64,000 bases of DNA from Ustilago trichophora (taxonomy: Eukaryota; Basidiomycota; Ustilaginomycetes; Ustilaginales; Ustilaginaceae): positions 1,798,001 through 1,862,000 of the forward strand of contig OOIN01000003.1 of NCBI GenBank assembly GCA_900323505.1, read 5' to 3'. The notes beneath the pieces are model-generated. The model was not told where the DNA came from, ran no database searches, and worked only from the letters and a program-made list of their open reading frames with translations. Shown here piece by piece: positions 39,415-49,985 of the stretch; the stretch's first letter is position 1, and the number at the start of each line of letters is the position of its first letter. Both the position numbers and the translations under genes were made by a program.

Positions 39415-40068
39415 GCGAGTTTGGTGAATCGGTCGGCTATGCTTGACATGCTGCGTTGCATAGTGCTATCCAAACTATTTTCCGGCCCAAAACTTTCGCT
39501 TGCAACGTCATTCACGTTCTTCAGCTCCGAATGATTGTGGCTAATGACAGGAGCCTTCAGCTAGAGTCATGTTCGAGTAACGCTCTTTATCTTGTGTGAA
39601 GGCCTAAGTTGAAGCTTAGTGAGGGTCTGTGGAGGATGCTAATGGTCACAGGGGTCAATAAAAAGCGTAGGGTGCAGTAGAAGCAGAAGAGGGCGCTGGA
39701 CAGCAGGTCAAACTGTACCCGGCGGCCACCTGCATGGTGGACCACATGCTCGCCTCCTCCGGCTATCGATGTCGTAGCCGCTTTGTGATCTGCGCTTCGT
39801 AACTGGAATCCAGACCCTGGGCAATCTTGGCTTCGATGGAGTCTTTCCCGACACCGGCACTTCCGTATTCTCCTTCTCTTCCTTCCTCGCTCTATCTTTA
39901 CTGCACAGCATTCTTCTCTTAAGCCCAACCCCTGCGTTGGACGGATCCACCACTAGCATCCACATGTCCATCACTAGCAAGTGGTAACCTCTGCTCTGTC
40001 CTCTTCACCACCACCGTTGCCAGTTACCGCCTCTATTCTTCTAGGCTTTTACTAGCACTACAACGAGC

Positions 40069-41973
40069 ATGGCACGCACCGACCCACGACCACCATCTTC
40101 ACCGACTGCAGCTGCGGCTGTGGTTAGGCCCACCTCCACAAACTCCTCCTCATCGCACTCAATAGCTTCGACATCGCATGAACAGTCGCATCCGCCAGAC
40201 TCTGGTGCGGACTCGTTCACCAACCACTCCACCGCCGTCGCAACACCAATGCATCATTCAGAAGCGCCAACCCGTGTCAACTCGTTCGACGTATCGTCAG
40301 CTGAACGTAGGCTGCACATGCTCCACGCCCAGGTGGAGAAGGGAGACTCGACCGCCATCGCCGAAGACGAGCACCTGGCACACCTTCATCAGCTGCCACC
40401 GCATAAATTGCATTTGCATCTTCCTCATTTGCAAAAGTTGGACGAGTTGGAGAAGGCTAATACAGGGAACGATGGTATCGCATTGGAAGAAGCACGCAGG
40501 TCGTCACATCCTGGAAATGCAGAGAAGGGGCGAGGGGAAGATGGCGGCGAGGAGATGCCATCTGTGATGCTGTCAGAAGATGAAGACCCGACGCACTGGA
40601 CCGACCGCCGCAAATGGATCGTCACAGCCCTTGTCTCTTGTCTCTACTTTAACGCTACCATCACCTCCTCGGTCGGTACTGGTGCAACAGCGCAGTACAT
40701 CCACCAGTTCGGGATATCGCACGAGGTTTCTGCGCTCGTCCTCTCTATCTATATGATCGGCTTCTGCGTCGGTCCTCCCCTCTGGGCTCCCCTGTCGGAA
40801 CTGTACGGCCGCCTTGTGGTCAACTACATCTCGGTACCAGGCTACTTCTTCTTTAATATTGGCTGCGCGCTGGCGCCCAACATCCAGACCCTACTTGTCT
40901 GTCGTTTTTTCGTCGGGCTCTTCGCTGCTGCTCCACAGGCCAACTCTGGAGGCACGATCTCGGATATTTGGCTGCCCAGAGTCCGACTTTGGCCAATGTT
41001 CACCTACTCGCTGTCGGCATTCATGGGTCCCACCCTTGGTCCATTGGTAGGTGGATTCATCGCAGGCAGCAACGTAGAGTCGGAGCGATGGAGGTGGATC
41101 TACTGGATGTTGTGTTTGCTCTCGGTCGTATCGATGGTATTGGTCATCATTATCCAGAAGGAGTCGTATGCGCCGGTGTTGCTGAAGCGCAAAGCGGTGC
41201 AACTTCGAGCAGAGACAGGGCGAAACGATTTTTTGGCGCCTGGCGAGAAGCTGGGTGCAGATGGAGCCGTTGCACCGGTCTCCTGGTCCGAGATTCTTCG
41301 TGTATACGTCGGTCGACCGTTCCACATGCTTTTCACCGAGGCTCCACTGATGTATGCCACGCTGTGGACGTCCTTCTGCTACGCGGTCATCTTCATGTTT
41401 TTCGAAGCCTACCCTGTCGTTTTTAGCGGCACGTATGGATTCAACGCTGGCGAAGTGGGTCTTGCCTTCCTCGCTATCGGCCTCGGCATCGCCCTCTCCG
41501 CTCACATCGTGGGATGGTTCAACAAGCGCTCCCTCGCAGCACGCGAAGCTGCCGGTGGCAAGCCCGTGCCGGAATCTCGTCTTCCCCAGGTAGCATTCTC
41601 AGCGCCCCTCTTCGCCGTCGGCTTCTTCTGGTTCGGCTGGACCGCGCGTGCTTCCATCCACTACATGGTCCCCATCCTCGCCGGACTACCAATCGGAATC
41701 TCCCTCATGCTGGCCTTCAACTCGCTCGCCACTTACGCTGCCGAGTGCTACCACATCTACACGGCCTCTGCGCTGGCTGCAATGGCTTTTTCCAGGTGCT
41801 TGTTCGCAGTTTTCGTCCCACTATTTGGTAGGCAGATGTTCGAAGGCATGGGCACGGGGTGGGCGTCGAGTTTGTTGGGATTTGTTTCGATTGCCAGCAT
41901 CCCAGTGCCGTTTGTGTTTTTGAAGTACGGAAAGGCTATTCGTCAGAGGAGCAAGATGTGCATCAATGCTTAG
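40069..41973 (+). CDS. MFS drug:H+ antiporter (DHA1 family)
   Basis: 634 aa, intronless, ATG at 40069. A long hydrophilic N-terminal arm (about 180 residues, Ser/His-rich: HLHQLPPHKLHLHLPHLQKL) precedes a conserved DEDPTHWTDRRKW entry and 12 membrane spans. DHA1 marks are the loop LSELYGRLVV (motif A-like), the span-5 motif GPTLGPLVGGFI (motif C, typical of antiporters) and WRWIYW. The enzyme would export drugs, polyamines or other small molecules at the plasma membrane using the proton gradient. The leader (TTCTAGGC...) directly precedes the ATG. The His-rich arm is unusual for the family. It converges with the GH16-like/acyltransferase gene. Confidence 0.9.
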   Translation: MARTDPRPPSSPTAAAAVVRPTSTNSSSSHSIASTSHEQSHPPDSGADSFTNHSTAVATPMHHSEAPTRVNSFDVSSAERRLHMLHAQVEKGDSTAIAEDEHLAHLHQLPPHKLHLHLPHLQKLDELEKANTGNDGIALEEARRSSHPGNAEKGRGEDGGEEMPSVMLSEDEDPTHWTDRRKWIVTALVSCLYFNATITSSVGTGATAQYIHQFGISHEVSALVLSIYMIGFCVGPPLWAPLSELYGRLVVNYISVPGYFFFNIGCALAPNIQTLLVCRFFVGLFAAAPQANSGGTISDIWLPRVRLWPMFTYSLSAFMGPTLGPLVGGFIAGSNVESERWRWIYWMLCLLSVVSMVLVIIIQKESYAPVLLKRKAVQLRAETGRNDFLAPGEKLGADGAVAPVSWSEILRVYVGRPFHMLFTEAPLMYATLWTSFCYAVIFMFFEAYPVVFSGTYGFNAGEVGLAFLAIGLGIALSAHIVGWFNKRSLAAREAAGGKPVPESRLPQVAFSAPLFAVGFFWFGWTARASIHYMVPILAGLPIGISLMLAFNSLATYAAECYHIYTASALAAMAFSRCLFAVFVPLFGRQMFEGMGTGWASSLLGFVSIASIPVPFVFLKYGKAIRQRSKMCINA

Positions 41974-42265
41974 GCTACACGACTTTACATGATCCAGTTA
42001 CGATCGCATCTCTGTCTTGCAATTTGTATACCACGCATTCTTTGATTATCTTGCATTGTCCGCATCCATACTGTACAGTACCATCAGGAAGCACAGATGA
42101 AGCAGGTTCAGCTCGGCATTTTCACGGACGCAAATCCAGAAACACATTTCCGGGAGTGATTAGCAAAAGGTGCATTGCAAAAAGAGCACAAAGCGGCTAT
42201 CTACTGGAAACCGATAACATTATTCTTTCCAAGAAGAAACCAAAAGAGAGGGTATAGAGAAGTTT

Positions 42266-45200
42266 TTAAGCACCGGCACGACGACCAAGGTTGCCCGAGG
42301 TGGCACGCCAGAAGGCCTTGGAAGCGATGATGCCCCAGTACTCGAACGTGTATGTGAAGCAGATACAGAAGAGCGTAAGCCAGAAGTAACTGGTGAAGAA
42401 GACGACCATGATGGTGGTAAAGTAGTTGATGCCACGGGTGAGCATGATGACCGACAACCAGGCACCCCAAGTCCAGAAGATGATACCGTGGAGCAAGAAG
42501 TACGACATGGAGTGTTTTCCGAGGAACGACCAGACTCGCAGACGGAAGATCTGACGGAAGGCGCTCGAGTGATCGGCAAGGATGAAGATGCTCATGACGA
42601 AGAACCAGGCCGAGGTACGCGGGCGCTGGTACTTGTATCCGGTGTCGTCGTTCCACTTGTTGGGCTTGCTGTTGTAGAAGTTGGGGTGTACTCCGATGTC
42701 CCAGACGTCAAAGTTCTCACCGGGGGCACCGGGGATGTAGGTGAGCCACTCTTGGACGCAACATGCGAGGAAGAAGGCCCAAGGGATGACCTTGCCCTTG
42801 AGTGCAAACTTTTGACGGATGCGTTCGGGAATGCGAAGCAGCTTGGCGTAACCCTTGGGGAGGAGAGGGATACCCATCTCGCCCCACTTGCGGTACTTGA
42901 GGTTGATGTCGAGATCGGCAATCACCAAACCGGCCATGAAGAAGAGATCCCAAGTCTGCGCGTACCACGAGAGAAGCATGCACATAAAGTAGAAGAAGAA
43001 TCGCTTCCAGTGCGTCTTGATCTCGTGGGCGAACACGGCGCAAAGCATACACGTCCATGCGCCCTGCACAATCACGGGGATGGTCCACAGCACACCGGTA
43101 GCGTATCGTGTAACGAGCGCCGGGTTGTCAGGAGGACCAGCCCACCACAAGGCGATGAAGGTGTTGAGGAAGTCAAGGGCGTTGTCGTAGTTCTGGTAGT
43201 AGGACCAAGTGGACCAGGTCAACGAGTTCATACGGGGGACCCACTTGTAAGCACCGACGTCGATCATCATGTAGTTGGCGAGACAGGCACCAGCAGCAGG
43301 GATGATGAGACGAGGCATACGACGAACCGAGTTGTCGGCAAGCGATTGGATACCACCCTTGACCAAGTATCGCGAACCCATGGTACGCGAAGGGAGCAAG
43401 AAGAAGATACCGAGCACAAGACCAGCGTTGATGATGATGGGACCAAAGATGACGCGGATCCAGTACTCGAAAGCGTAGTAGTGATGCGGACCGTAGAAGT
43501 TGGCCATGGCGTTCCAGAACATGAGGATGAAATGACCGAGCGATACAAAGAGACAAGCGAATCCACGCATGCCGTCGAGGTAGTCGATACGTGCGTCACC
43601 TGAAGCCGTCTTCATTCCGTCACCAGAGATGAAGAAGAAGTTGTAGAAACGCTTGTAGACAACCGTCAGGAACGAGTGACCGTTGTTGGGAGCAGCGTGG
43701 ACCACGGTGGAAAGACGACGAGCGGCGTTCTTATCACCCATGGCGGGCTGAGCGAGTTGACCAATGGTCAAGTCGACGCCCATGCTCTTACGCTTGTTCC
43801 ACTGGATGATCTTGGGCTCGTTATCCCAGTTGATGTTGATCGACGACGAGTAGCCGTGGCTGGCACCGACACCGTTGTTGTTACCACCACCCGAGCCGCT
43901 GTAGTTGAGCAACGAGGCGGTCGAGTTGGCAGCCGATGCGAGACCACCAGAAGCAGCGTACTTGGGGGCAATGTAAGGCAGGCTGACGTTGCTGCTGCTG
44001 TCCTGGAGGTATCGTTGGGTGCGAGCGGCATCATGTGAGTTGGTAGGAACCTGAATATCCGACTCGTAGGAATCGAAGCGGCTCAGATCGGTCCGAACGG
44101 GAGGGTAAGAGCTGCTGGCGGTGCTGCTACTGTTGCGATCACCAGCGGCAAACTCTTCGATGGTCTCTTCCACTTCATCCTGGTAATGGTCGAATCGAGG
44201 GCTGCTGCCGACGCCGCCTGTGCCGCTGCCGAGGCTGCCGGCACCTGTGTTGTAGGGGTTGTTGCGGTTCAAGCTCCTGGCCATCTGCTGGCGCATGTTG
44301 GAGTTCTCACGAGGGAAGTTGGGACGGTTGACGAGGTGGAACTGGTTGGCCGCGGGGATGCGGTTGGCGCTGTTGGAGCGGCTGTGCGAGCCCCATCCAG
44401 CAGCAGCGGCATTGTTATCGACACGAGGCGAGCCGCCGTTGCGAGGAGGCGAGTTGCTCTGCTGGGGAGGAGGGAACTTGAAGCTATCCAAGCTATCGAC
44501 GCTAGCGGAAGGCTTCATGGCGGTGGCATCCTCAAAGTGAGGCAGACCAGGCTGGTTCATGTCTCGGTCCTCCTTGTAGTCTGTGCTGCGCAAAACATCG
44601 ACGGACTCCCAGAAGCGCTCGTCATCCTCGTCAATGTCACTCTCGCCGTCGGAGCCCCAGTCATCCATGAGCTCGGGGACAGCCCAGATTTGCTTGTAAG
44701 GCTTTTCAAAGTCGGCAGCCGCCTTGGAGCGAGGAGAGTCGGTCTGCTCATCAATGTCATCGTACTGGAGAAGAGCGGCCTGCTTCTCTTCCTCCTCAGC
44801 GAGGGCGAGGGCTGCAGCCTTGCGCTTCTTCTCGGCTTCCTTGATCTTTCGAATGTAGAGACCGTGGACGACGGTGATTGAAAGAACGAGCAGGAAGAAG
44901 AGCTCAATGACGACGGTCCAGAGAGGAACGTGGAACTTGACCTTCTTGGGCTTGATCTGCTGGACGGCAGCCAAGTCGAAGGGAGTACTGGTCCTCAACG
45001 TGTAGTCTTCGGTGCTGCAGACGGCGTTGGCCGAGCTGGCAGCAGCAGCACATTGGCTTGCAAACTGGTCGTGACGCTCGATGCGCGACGAGTTGAAGAA
45101 GAAGCGAGTGTACATGACACGCACAACATTTGGCTCGTAAGTGGGAGGACCTTGCGATGCGGAAGGCTCACCGTTGGCCCAAGCCTGGAGTGAAACGGGC

Positions 45201-46018
45201 GCAGGCGTGGTGGGGAGGTTGATGGTGTTCTGCCCCTTCTTGTACTGGAAGAAGCTGACCGACTTGTTCTCGGCGTTGTTCTTGTACTGAATCACGGTCT
45301 TGTTGAGCCATTCCATGCGGTGCTCGAGGAAAATGGTCGAGTTGGTCTCTGTAAAGTCGTGGAAGTAGGTGAGGTTGTTCTTGACCGGGTCATCATCCCA
45401 TCGGGAGGCGGCAAAGGACCAGCCAAGCGTCGAGTTGGGCATGTAGTCGTTGGTCAGAATGTTGACGTGCATGCGCTCCGAGTCGTTGTACGAGATGGCA
45501 AACTCGAACCCAGAACCGTAGCCGCGGTTGGAACCGGGAATGGGCTTGATGAATGGAGGCTTAACGCTGGCACGGAAGGAACCAAACAGAATGTCGCGAC
45601 GCCTTGTGACGATACTGGAGCCGTTGACAGTGTGCTTCTTCTCGTTGGCGGTCGAAACCTCCATCGCGAGACCCTCGGTGCGGTTGTCAATGTAGGTGTT
45701 GTTGTAGCTGACGGCGCTGAGGTAGGTGGCACCGAACGACTCCTCGTATGGGTTGATGTGGTTACCGACTGCAGACCAGGTCTGCTGGCCATCGCCGGTG
45801 TCACCAGAGGGCTGACTACCATCGACCTTGGGCGACTTTGCCGGGTTCATGACAATATCCTCGAGGCCGGTCTCGTTGAAGTAGGAAAACGCGGCGTCAG
45901 TCCAGAGGTGGTTTGTGGTGGGATCCAAGTAACCGCACTCGCAAGCTGCTTGAGCGCGAAGAGTGGCACTGGACAAGGCCAAAATGGCCGTTGTCAGAAG
46001 AGTGAATGCCTTGACCAT
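42266..46018 (-). CDS. GH16-like ectodomain fused to an acyltransferase-3 membrane domain
   Basis: 1250 aa, intronless, from the ATG at 46018, which opens the signal peptide MVKAFTLLTTAILALSSATLRA (upstream in-frame codons are not ATG). Residues about 25-320 are GH16-like lectin/glucanase: DILFGSFRASVKPP, GYGSGFEFAISYND, FHDFTETNSTIFLEHRMEWL. The expected ExDxxE catalytic string is not seen; SERMHVN stands at its place, so this part is probably not catalytic. A transmembrane segment (VVIELFFLLVLSITVVHGLYI, about 370-391) is followed by a ~400-residue disordered, Ser/Asn-rich linker. From about 805 to the end is an acyltransferase-3 domain (YLDGMRGFACLFVSLGHF with the key His, then about ten spans). 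Such enzymes acylate (often O-acetylate) glycans or lipids at the cell surface. Role and fusion partner use are inferred. Confidence 0.85.
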   Translation of the reverse strand: MVKAFTLLTTAILALSSATLRAQAACECGYLDPTTNHLWTDAAFSYFNETGLEDIVMNPAKSPKVDGSQPSGDTGDGQQTWSAVGNHINPYEESFGATYLSAVSYNNTYIDNRTEGLAMEVSTANEKKHTVNGSSIVTRRRDILFGSFRASVKPPFIKPIPGSNRGYGSGFEFAISYNDSERMHVNILTNDYMPNSTLGWSFAASRWDDDPVKNNLTYFHDFTETNSTIFLEHRMEWLNKTVIQYKNNAENKSVSFFQYKKGQNTINLPTTPAPVSLQAWANGEPSASQGPPTYEPNVVRVMYTRFFFNSSRIERHDQFASQCAAAASSANAVCSTEDYTLRTSTPFDLAAVQQIKPKKVKFHVPLWTVVIELFFLLVLSITVVHGLYIRKIKEAEKKRKAAALALAEEEEKQAALLQYDDIDEQTDSPRSKAAADFEKPYKQIWAVPELMDDWGSDGESDIDEDDERFWESVDVLRSTDYKEDRDMNQPGLPHFEDATAMKPSASVDSLDSFKFPPPQQSNSPPRNGGSPRVDNNAAAAGWGSHSRSNSANRIPAANQFHLVNRPNFPRENSNMRQQMARSLNRNNPYNTGAGSLGSGTGGVGSSPRFDHYQDEVEETIEEFAAGDRNSSSTASSSYPPVRTDLSRFDSYESDIQVPTNSHDAARTQRYLQDSSSNVSLPYIAPKYAASGGLASAANSTASLLNYSGSGGGNNNGVGASHGYSSSININWDNEPKIIQWNKRKSMGVDLTIGQLAQPAMGDKNAARRLSTVVHAAPNNGHSFLTVVYKRFYNFFFISGDGMKTASGDARIDYLDGMRGFACLFVSLGHFILMFWNAMANFYGPHHYYAFEYWIRVIFGPIIINAGLVLGIFFLLPSRTMGSRYLVKGGIQSLADNSVRRMPRLIIPAAGACLANYMMIDVGAYKWVPRMNSLTWSTWSYYQNYDNALDFLNTFIALWWAGPPDNPALVTRYATGVLWTIPVIVQGAWTCMLCAVFAHEIKTHWKRFFFYFMCMLLSWYAQTWDLFFMAGLVIADLDINLKYRKWGEMGIPLLPKGYAKLLRIPERIRQKFALKGKVIPWAFFLACCVQEWLTYIPGAPGENFDVWDIGVHPNFYNSKPNKWNDDTGYKYQRPRTSAWFFVMSIFILADHSSAFRQIFRLRVWSFLGKHSMSYFLLHGIIFWTWGAWLSVIMLTRGINYFTTIMVVFFTSYFWLTLFCICFTYTFEYWGIIASKAFWRATSGNLGRRAGA

Positions 46019-48359
46019 TTTGAAGGGCCGCGGAATAGACGGCCGGGGGATGAGGGAAGAATCTCGCACGGCGAGACGTGCGAATGTGCGAGATGTGACT
46101 CGGAAGTCGCTGAGAAAAGCGCAAGTCGTGAGCGAACCGGGAAAGAGAGTGTTGCTGAGTTGCTGGATTGATTGGTGCAAGAAGCGGCAGTGGAGATGGC
46201 TAGTTGCGGGTCTCTGCCTGTGCGAAGCCTAATGCCTGCCGTACGCTGTGCGGACAGGAAGCGGTGATGGCTAGAGCGAGGGAGACGAGCTTCTTAAGGG
46301 GGAAAGATTGTTGGGGGATGATCGTAGTATGATGTATTTGAATCGAGAAGGACAGGCTTGGAATATATGGGATCTGGCACAAGCGGCTGGGGATCAGTCA
46401 TAGACCTTAGAGAGACGAACGAGAGACAACGACGAGGCAAGTCTCAGTCATCGCAGAAGTGTCGGCGACTGAGGGGAGATAGACACATGCTATTGTTCCG
46501 ACTCACCGTAGTGAGAGCGGCAACGTCAAACCGGAAGCAGAAAAAGTCAATCTAGTTGACAAAGATTGGATGCAGTGGGGCGCAAAGCACAGGACAATGC
46601 GGTCGCACAAAGGGTAATCGAGTAGCGGCAAAGTAACGCAGCTGGGCAACACACATAGTCGAGGAGGTACGGCAGCAAAGTGGCGGACTTGGATTGCGGA
46701 ACGGGTGAGACACATGCACACCAAGCAAAAAGGGCAAAGTTCGGGGTCTGACAGGCGGATAGCTCTGGAACACAACTCGATGGCCTGGAAGAGATTCGCA
46801 AGCGGACAGCTCTGGAATATTTATTTTATCAAAATAAAAATATCATAACAGGCGCCCAGGGAAGCCGCTGCACAGCAGAGGCCGAACATACGGAAACAGA
46901 AAAGCGGCTAGGCGATCCTCATCGGCTCCAAGGTTTCTGTTTCTCACTAAAGCCTCTGTGCCTTTTTGAGAAGGTGGAGGTCGGAGCCCGAATGCAACTG
47001 CTAACAATTCTGCTGTGAGCTGCTACTATACACTCTGCGTGCAAGTGTGATCATCCGGAAGGAGGCATCCAAGCTGAGCTGGAAGAAGGTGGGAGGGCTC
47101 CCTGTCGATCCAATTGGGTTTGCACATTGCAGAACGGTTCGAAGGGCGGTGCTTGAACCTTTGAGAGTAGAGTTGGGAACGGGAACGAAAAGAGGCAGGA
47201 GCTTGGTTCTGGACAAAGCTCGGATAGAGTTACGAGCGGGCTTAGCTGGGCGTAGAAATGATTGAGGCCTGAGAAAAATGAACAGAAGCAAAGAAATGCA
47301 GGGACGGAGCCTAAAAAGGGCAAGAGGATGGAGAATAGCTGGCCAGAGGATGGAGACATGCAGAGTTGAGACATGGCTGGCGGAAGGCGGAGTTGAGTGT
47401 GAGGCGTATTTTTCACAGGAGTGAGAAAGATGAGGTGACTTTGCTGCCACTTTTTTGACAGGCTTGGCTGGCAATATGATCTTCCAAGCAGATTGTCGCT
47501 GAATCTATTCGCGACTGATTCCCATCTAGACAAGATGTTGAAGTGACCAATGCCTTTCGTAACTATTTACAGCTTGTCCAGGGGATGCCTGTACAGAAGA
47601 TCAAGCCAGATGCAAGTTCTAGATGGATAGTGTGAGTTAAATGGTTAGGCGAGACCAGACGCGGCGTTTGACAGTGTCGCCACGAAGACCAGACGTCGTT
47701 GTGCCTGACATTAAGGTCTGTATTATCAGTGCAAGCCGACAGAGGATAGGCGTGCGGATTGTTGACAGCTTTTCGAATGACAGCTCAGCCGAAGTGGTCG
47801 TTGCATTTCAACATCGAGCCGACATTGTCCAAGACCGCCACCATGTTTCGGGCATCCAAGTGGCTGGCCGCGTCGATGAAGTATGAAAATGAAATGAAAA
47901 AGGAAAGGAAAAATAAAATTGGAGAGAGGTCAACAAACCTCAAAAAGCCACGCAGAAGCGCGTCGGCGGCTAGCGAGACATCTTGACAGCCAAAGAAATG
48001 AATGTCGAAACAAAATCCAATTTTTATTCGGCAGATCGCACAAGTCATTAAATCAATGGCGGCTGTCGAAAAGGAAAATCAGAGACTGCTCAAACGCGTG
48101 CCTTGTGTTGCGGCGACTGCTCTTGTCTCAGTCCGACTTTTGGATTCGCCGTTCCGCATTCGGGCTCGTCTCTACCCCATACTGAGCCCCACTTCTCTCT
48201 TCTCACTTTCCCGATGAACTACTCCTCATCATCCGAGTGATGCTAGCTCACAAAGCATCAATGCTGTCAAGATGTAGACCCGATGCAAAAAGTAAACACC
48301 AAGACGGCTTGATCGGGCACCAGAGCAGGAAAATGAAATGCAGATGCGGCAAGGTTCGA

Positions 48360-48407
<48 letters not shown>

Positions 48408-49985
48408 AAAAGGCATCCGCATCCGCATCCGAAACATGAGCGCTCTTCTCCATTAAGGCCATGCTAACCGCGCTGTGCAGACATGTCTCACTTTTACTAC
48501 CACTGTCCTCCCCTCGAATCCCCGTTAGCTCGCAGCGCTCCATTGCTCCTCCTCAGCCTGCACTCCTTGCGCCTCGCACGCTCACTCAGCACAGACTTGG
48601 AACAAACACCAAGTTCTCACCATTCCGTTCGGGCTCCGCAGGGCCGCTGTCTCGCGTCTTGTTTGTGTAGTGGTCTCGTTACGATCTTCTGACGGGAGTG
48701 GCTACTTGTTGCTGACATCAAAACACGCAAAATATTCGAACCCGTTGCCGACTCTGCAGTCTTTACAGCAAGATGTTTGATGAATCTGAAATCAAGCGGC
48801 TAACTCGTGAGAGATTGATGAAAAGATAGAGAGAGCTGCAATGCAGGATCTAGGCACCTGGAGGCAGGTACAGAAACAAGACTCTATCTGCCAAGACGCT
48901 AGATGGGTGCGTGGGCGCTTAAACAAATTGCTACCACAGTCGTAGCGGAATCTCAACTTGGTCTAGATCGACATGACACCTTTCCCGACGCCTCTTTTGG
49001 ATTCTCCAAGCCCTGTTTTGGGCCTGCGTGACTGCCGTCCTGCCCGCTCTTCACAGCAAGCCAGCGCCTGACACCTCTACAGTGCCGCATACGGCATGGC
49101 TGTTGTCCTCCCTCCCCTTCATATTTGTTTTTCTTAATTCTCCCTTCTTTCTATCTTCAGTGTCCGCCACTATTGTGAGCCTCTGCTTTCTGACAGCGAC
49201 AGCCACCTCAATCCCTCCTAGCCGCCATGTCCTACTTTTGCCCTTGTGCGAGTGGTTTCCATGCTGCCTGTATTTCGGCGTTTGAATCCCCCCTTTAGCA
49301 TGTGCACGAGCGCAACTTCCGTTGATCAATCCCACCTTTTGCTTTCCGCAAACAGTGTCTCACACAATCAGCCTTGCCCTGAGCTAAAGCACCTGTGGTC
49401 GCCGTCGCCGTTTCCGCACCTCTGTATTGCCTTATTTGTTTTGAGCCTGGGCCGTCCGAACGCCCGCCTGCTTCTGCTCAGAAGTCACAGCGCCGCATGC
49501 TGCTCGGGAAACTACGCCGCCGCCGCTTTCTTTCTGCTGCTGGGTCCAGAACAAACCCATCCAAAGACAAAGTTGTCGCTCTTTTCCAAATCTCAGGCTT
49601 ACTGATCAGCTGCCCGCTTTCTCAGCTTCCCATATATGTCACAGAGCTTATCGAGAATATATTCGAGGACGACCCTCCAAGCTTCCTGCTCACTTAACAG
49701 CTATCCTTGCCCACGCTCCGGCTCGCCGCTTCCGACACCGATCTGCTCCAAAGCACATACGCACATCTTTCCGACCCACCATCACCATCCTCATATACCC
49801 AAAGGGCTACTAAATAGTTCCCTCAAGACCTCCCTCACATACGATTTTGCAAAGCAGCACGTCAGTAGTCCCGGCCTTTACGCAGCGTCCCAAGCAAGCT
49901 TTGATCAGCTCGACGCACTTTGGGAAAAGCTCTACACTCTTCAGGAAAACGGCATCAATCTCGATTTGAGTTGAACTTTGCAAAA
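46019..49985. other. 4-kb spacer upstream of the GH16-like/acyltransferase and GT2 genes
   Basis: Divergent promoter region for two cell-surface genes. The stretch near 46365 holds TATATTCC on the minus strand. An ORF at 47641-47886 (+) has an ATG but no family feature (rejected). A 43-nt poly(A) tract is at 48363-48405, followed by three CATCCG units. From about 48950 to 49985 the sequence is CT/CCT-rich and suits a long leader of the GT2 gene. No gene is supported. Confidence 0.5.
48363..48405. repeat. 43-nt poly(A) tract followed by (CATCCG)3
   Basis: An uninterrupted run of 43 A, then GGAAAAGG and GCATCCGCATCCGCATCCG. It may be a plain microsatellite or the end of a retroposed sequence; no target-site duplication was found by eye. 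Confidence 0.9.

Larger units (their letters stand above)
37845..40068. other. Spacer holding a 5S rRNA gene
   Basis: 2.2 kb. It contains the 5S rRNA gene (38786-38903), a TCCGGCC/GGCCGGA inverted repeat at about 39093-39124, an A-rich tract at 39391-39414 and the DHA1-transporter leader with short CT/CAC runs (39990-40060). No protein gene supported. Confidence 0.6.

Noticed and set aside
42488..43603. 371-residue open frame opposite the acyltransferase-3 domain
   Set aside because: Antisense shadow of a well-supported membrane protein.
47641..47886. 81-residue ATG frame with somewhat regular sequence
   Set aside because: No domain, no neighbours of the same style, and the opposite strand is equally open apart from a TGA; coding status cannot be supported.
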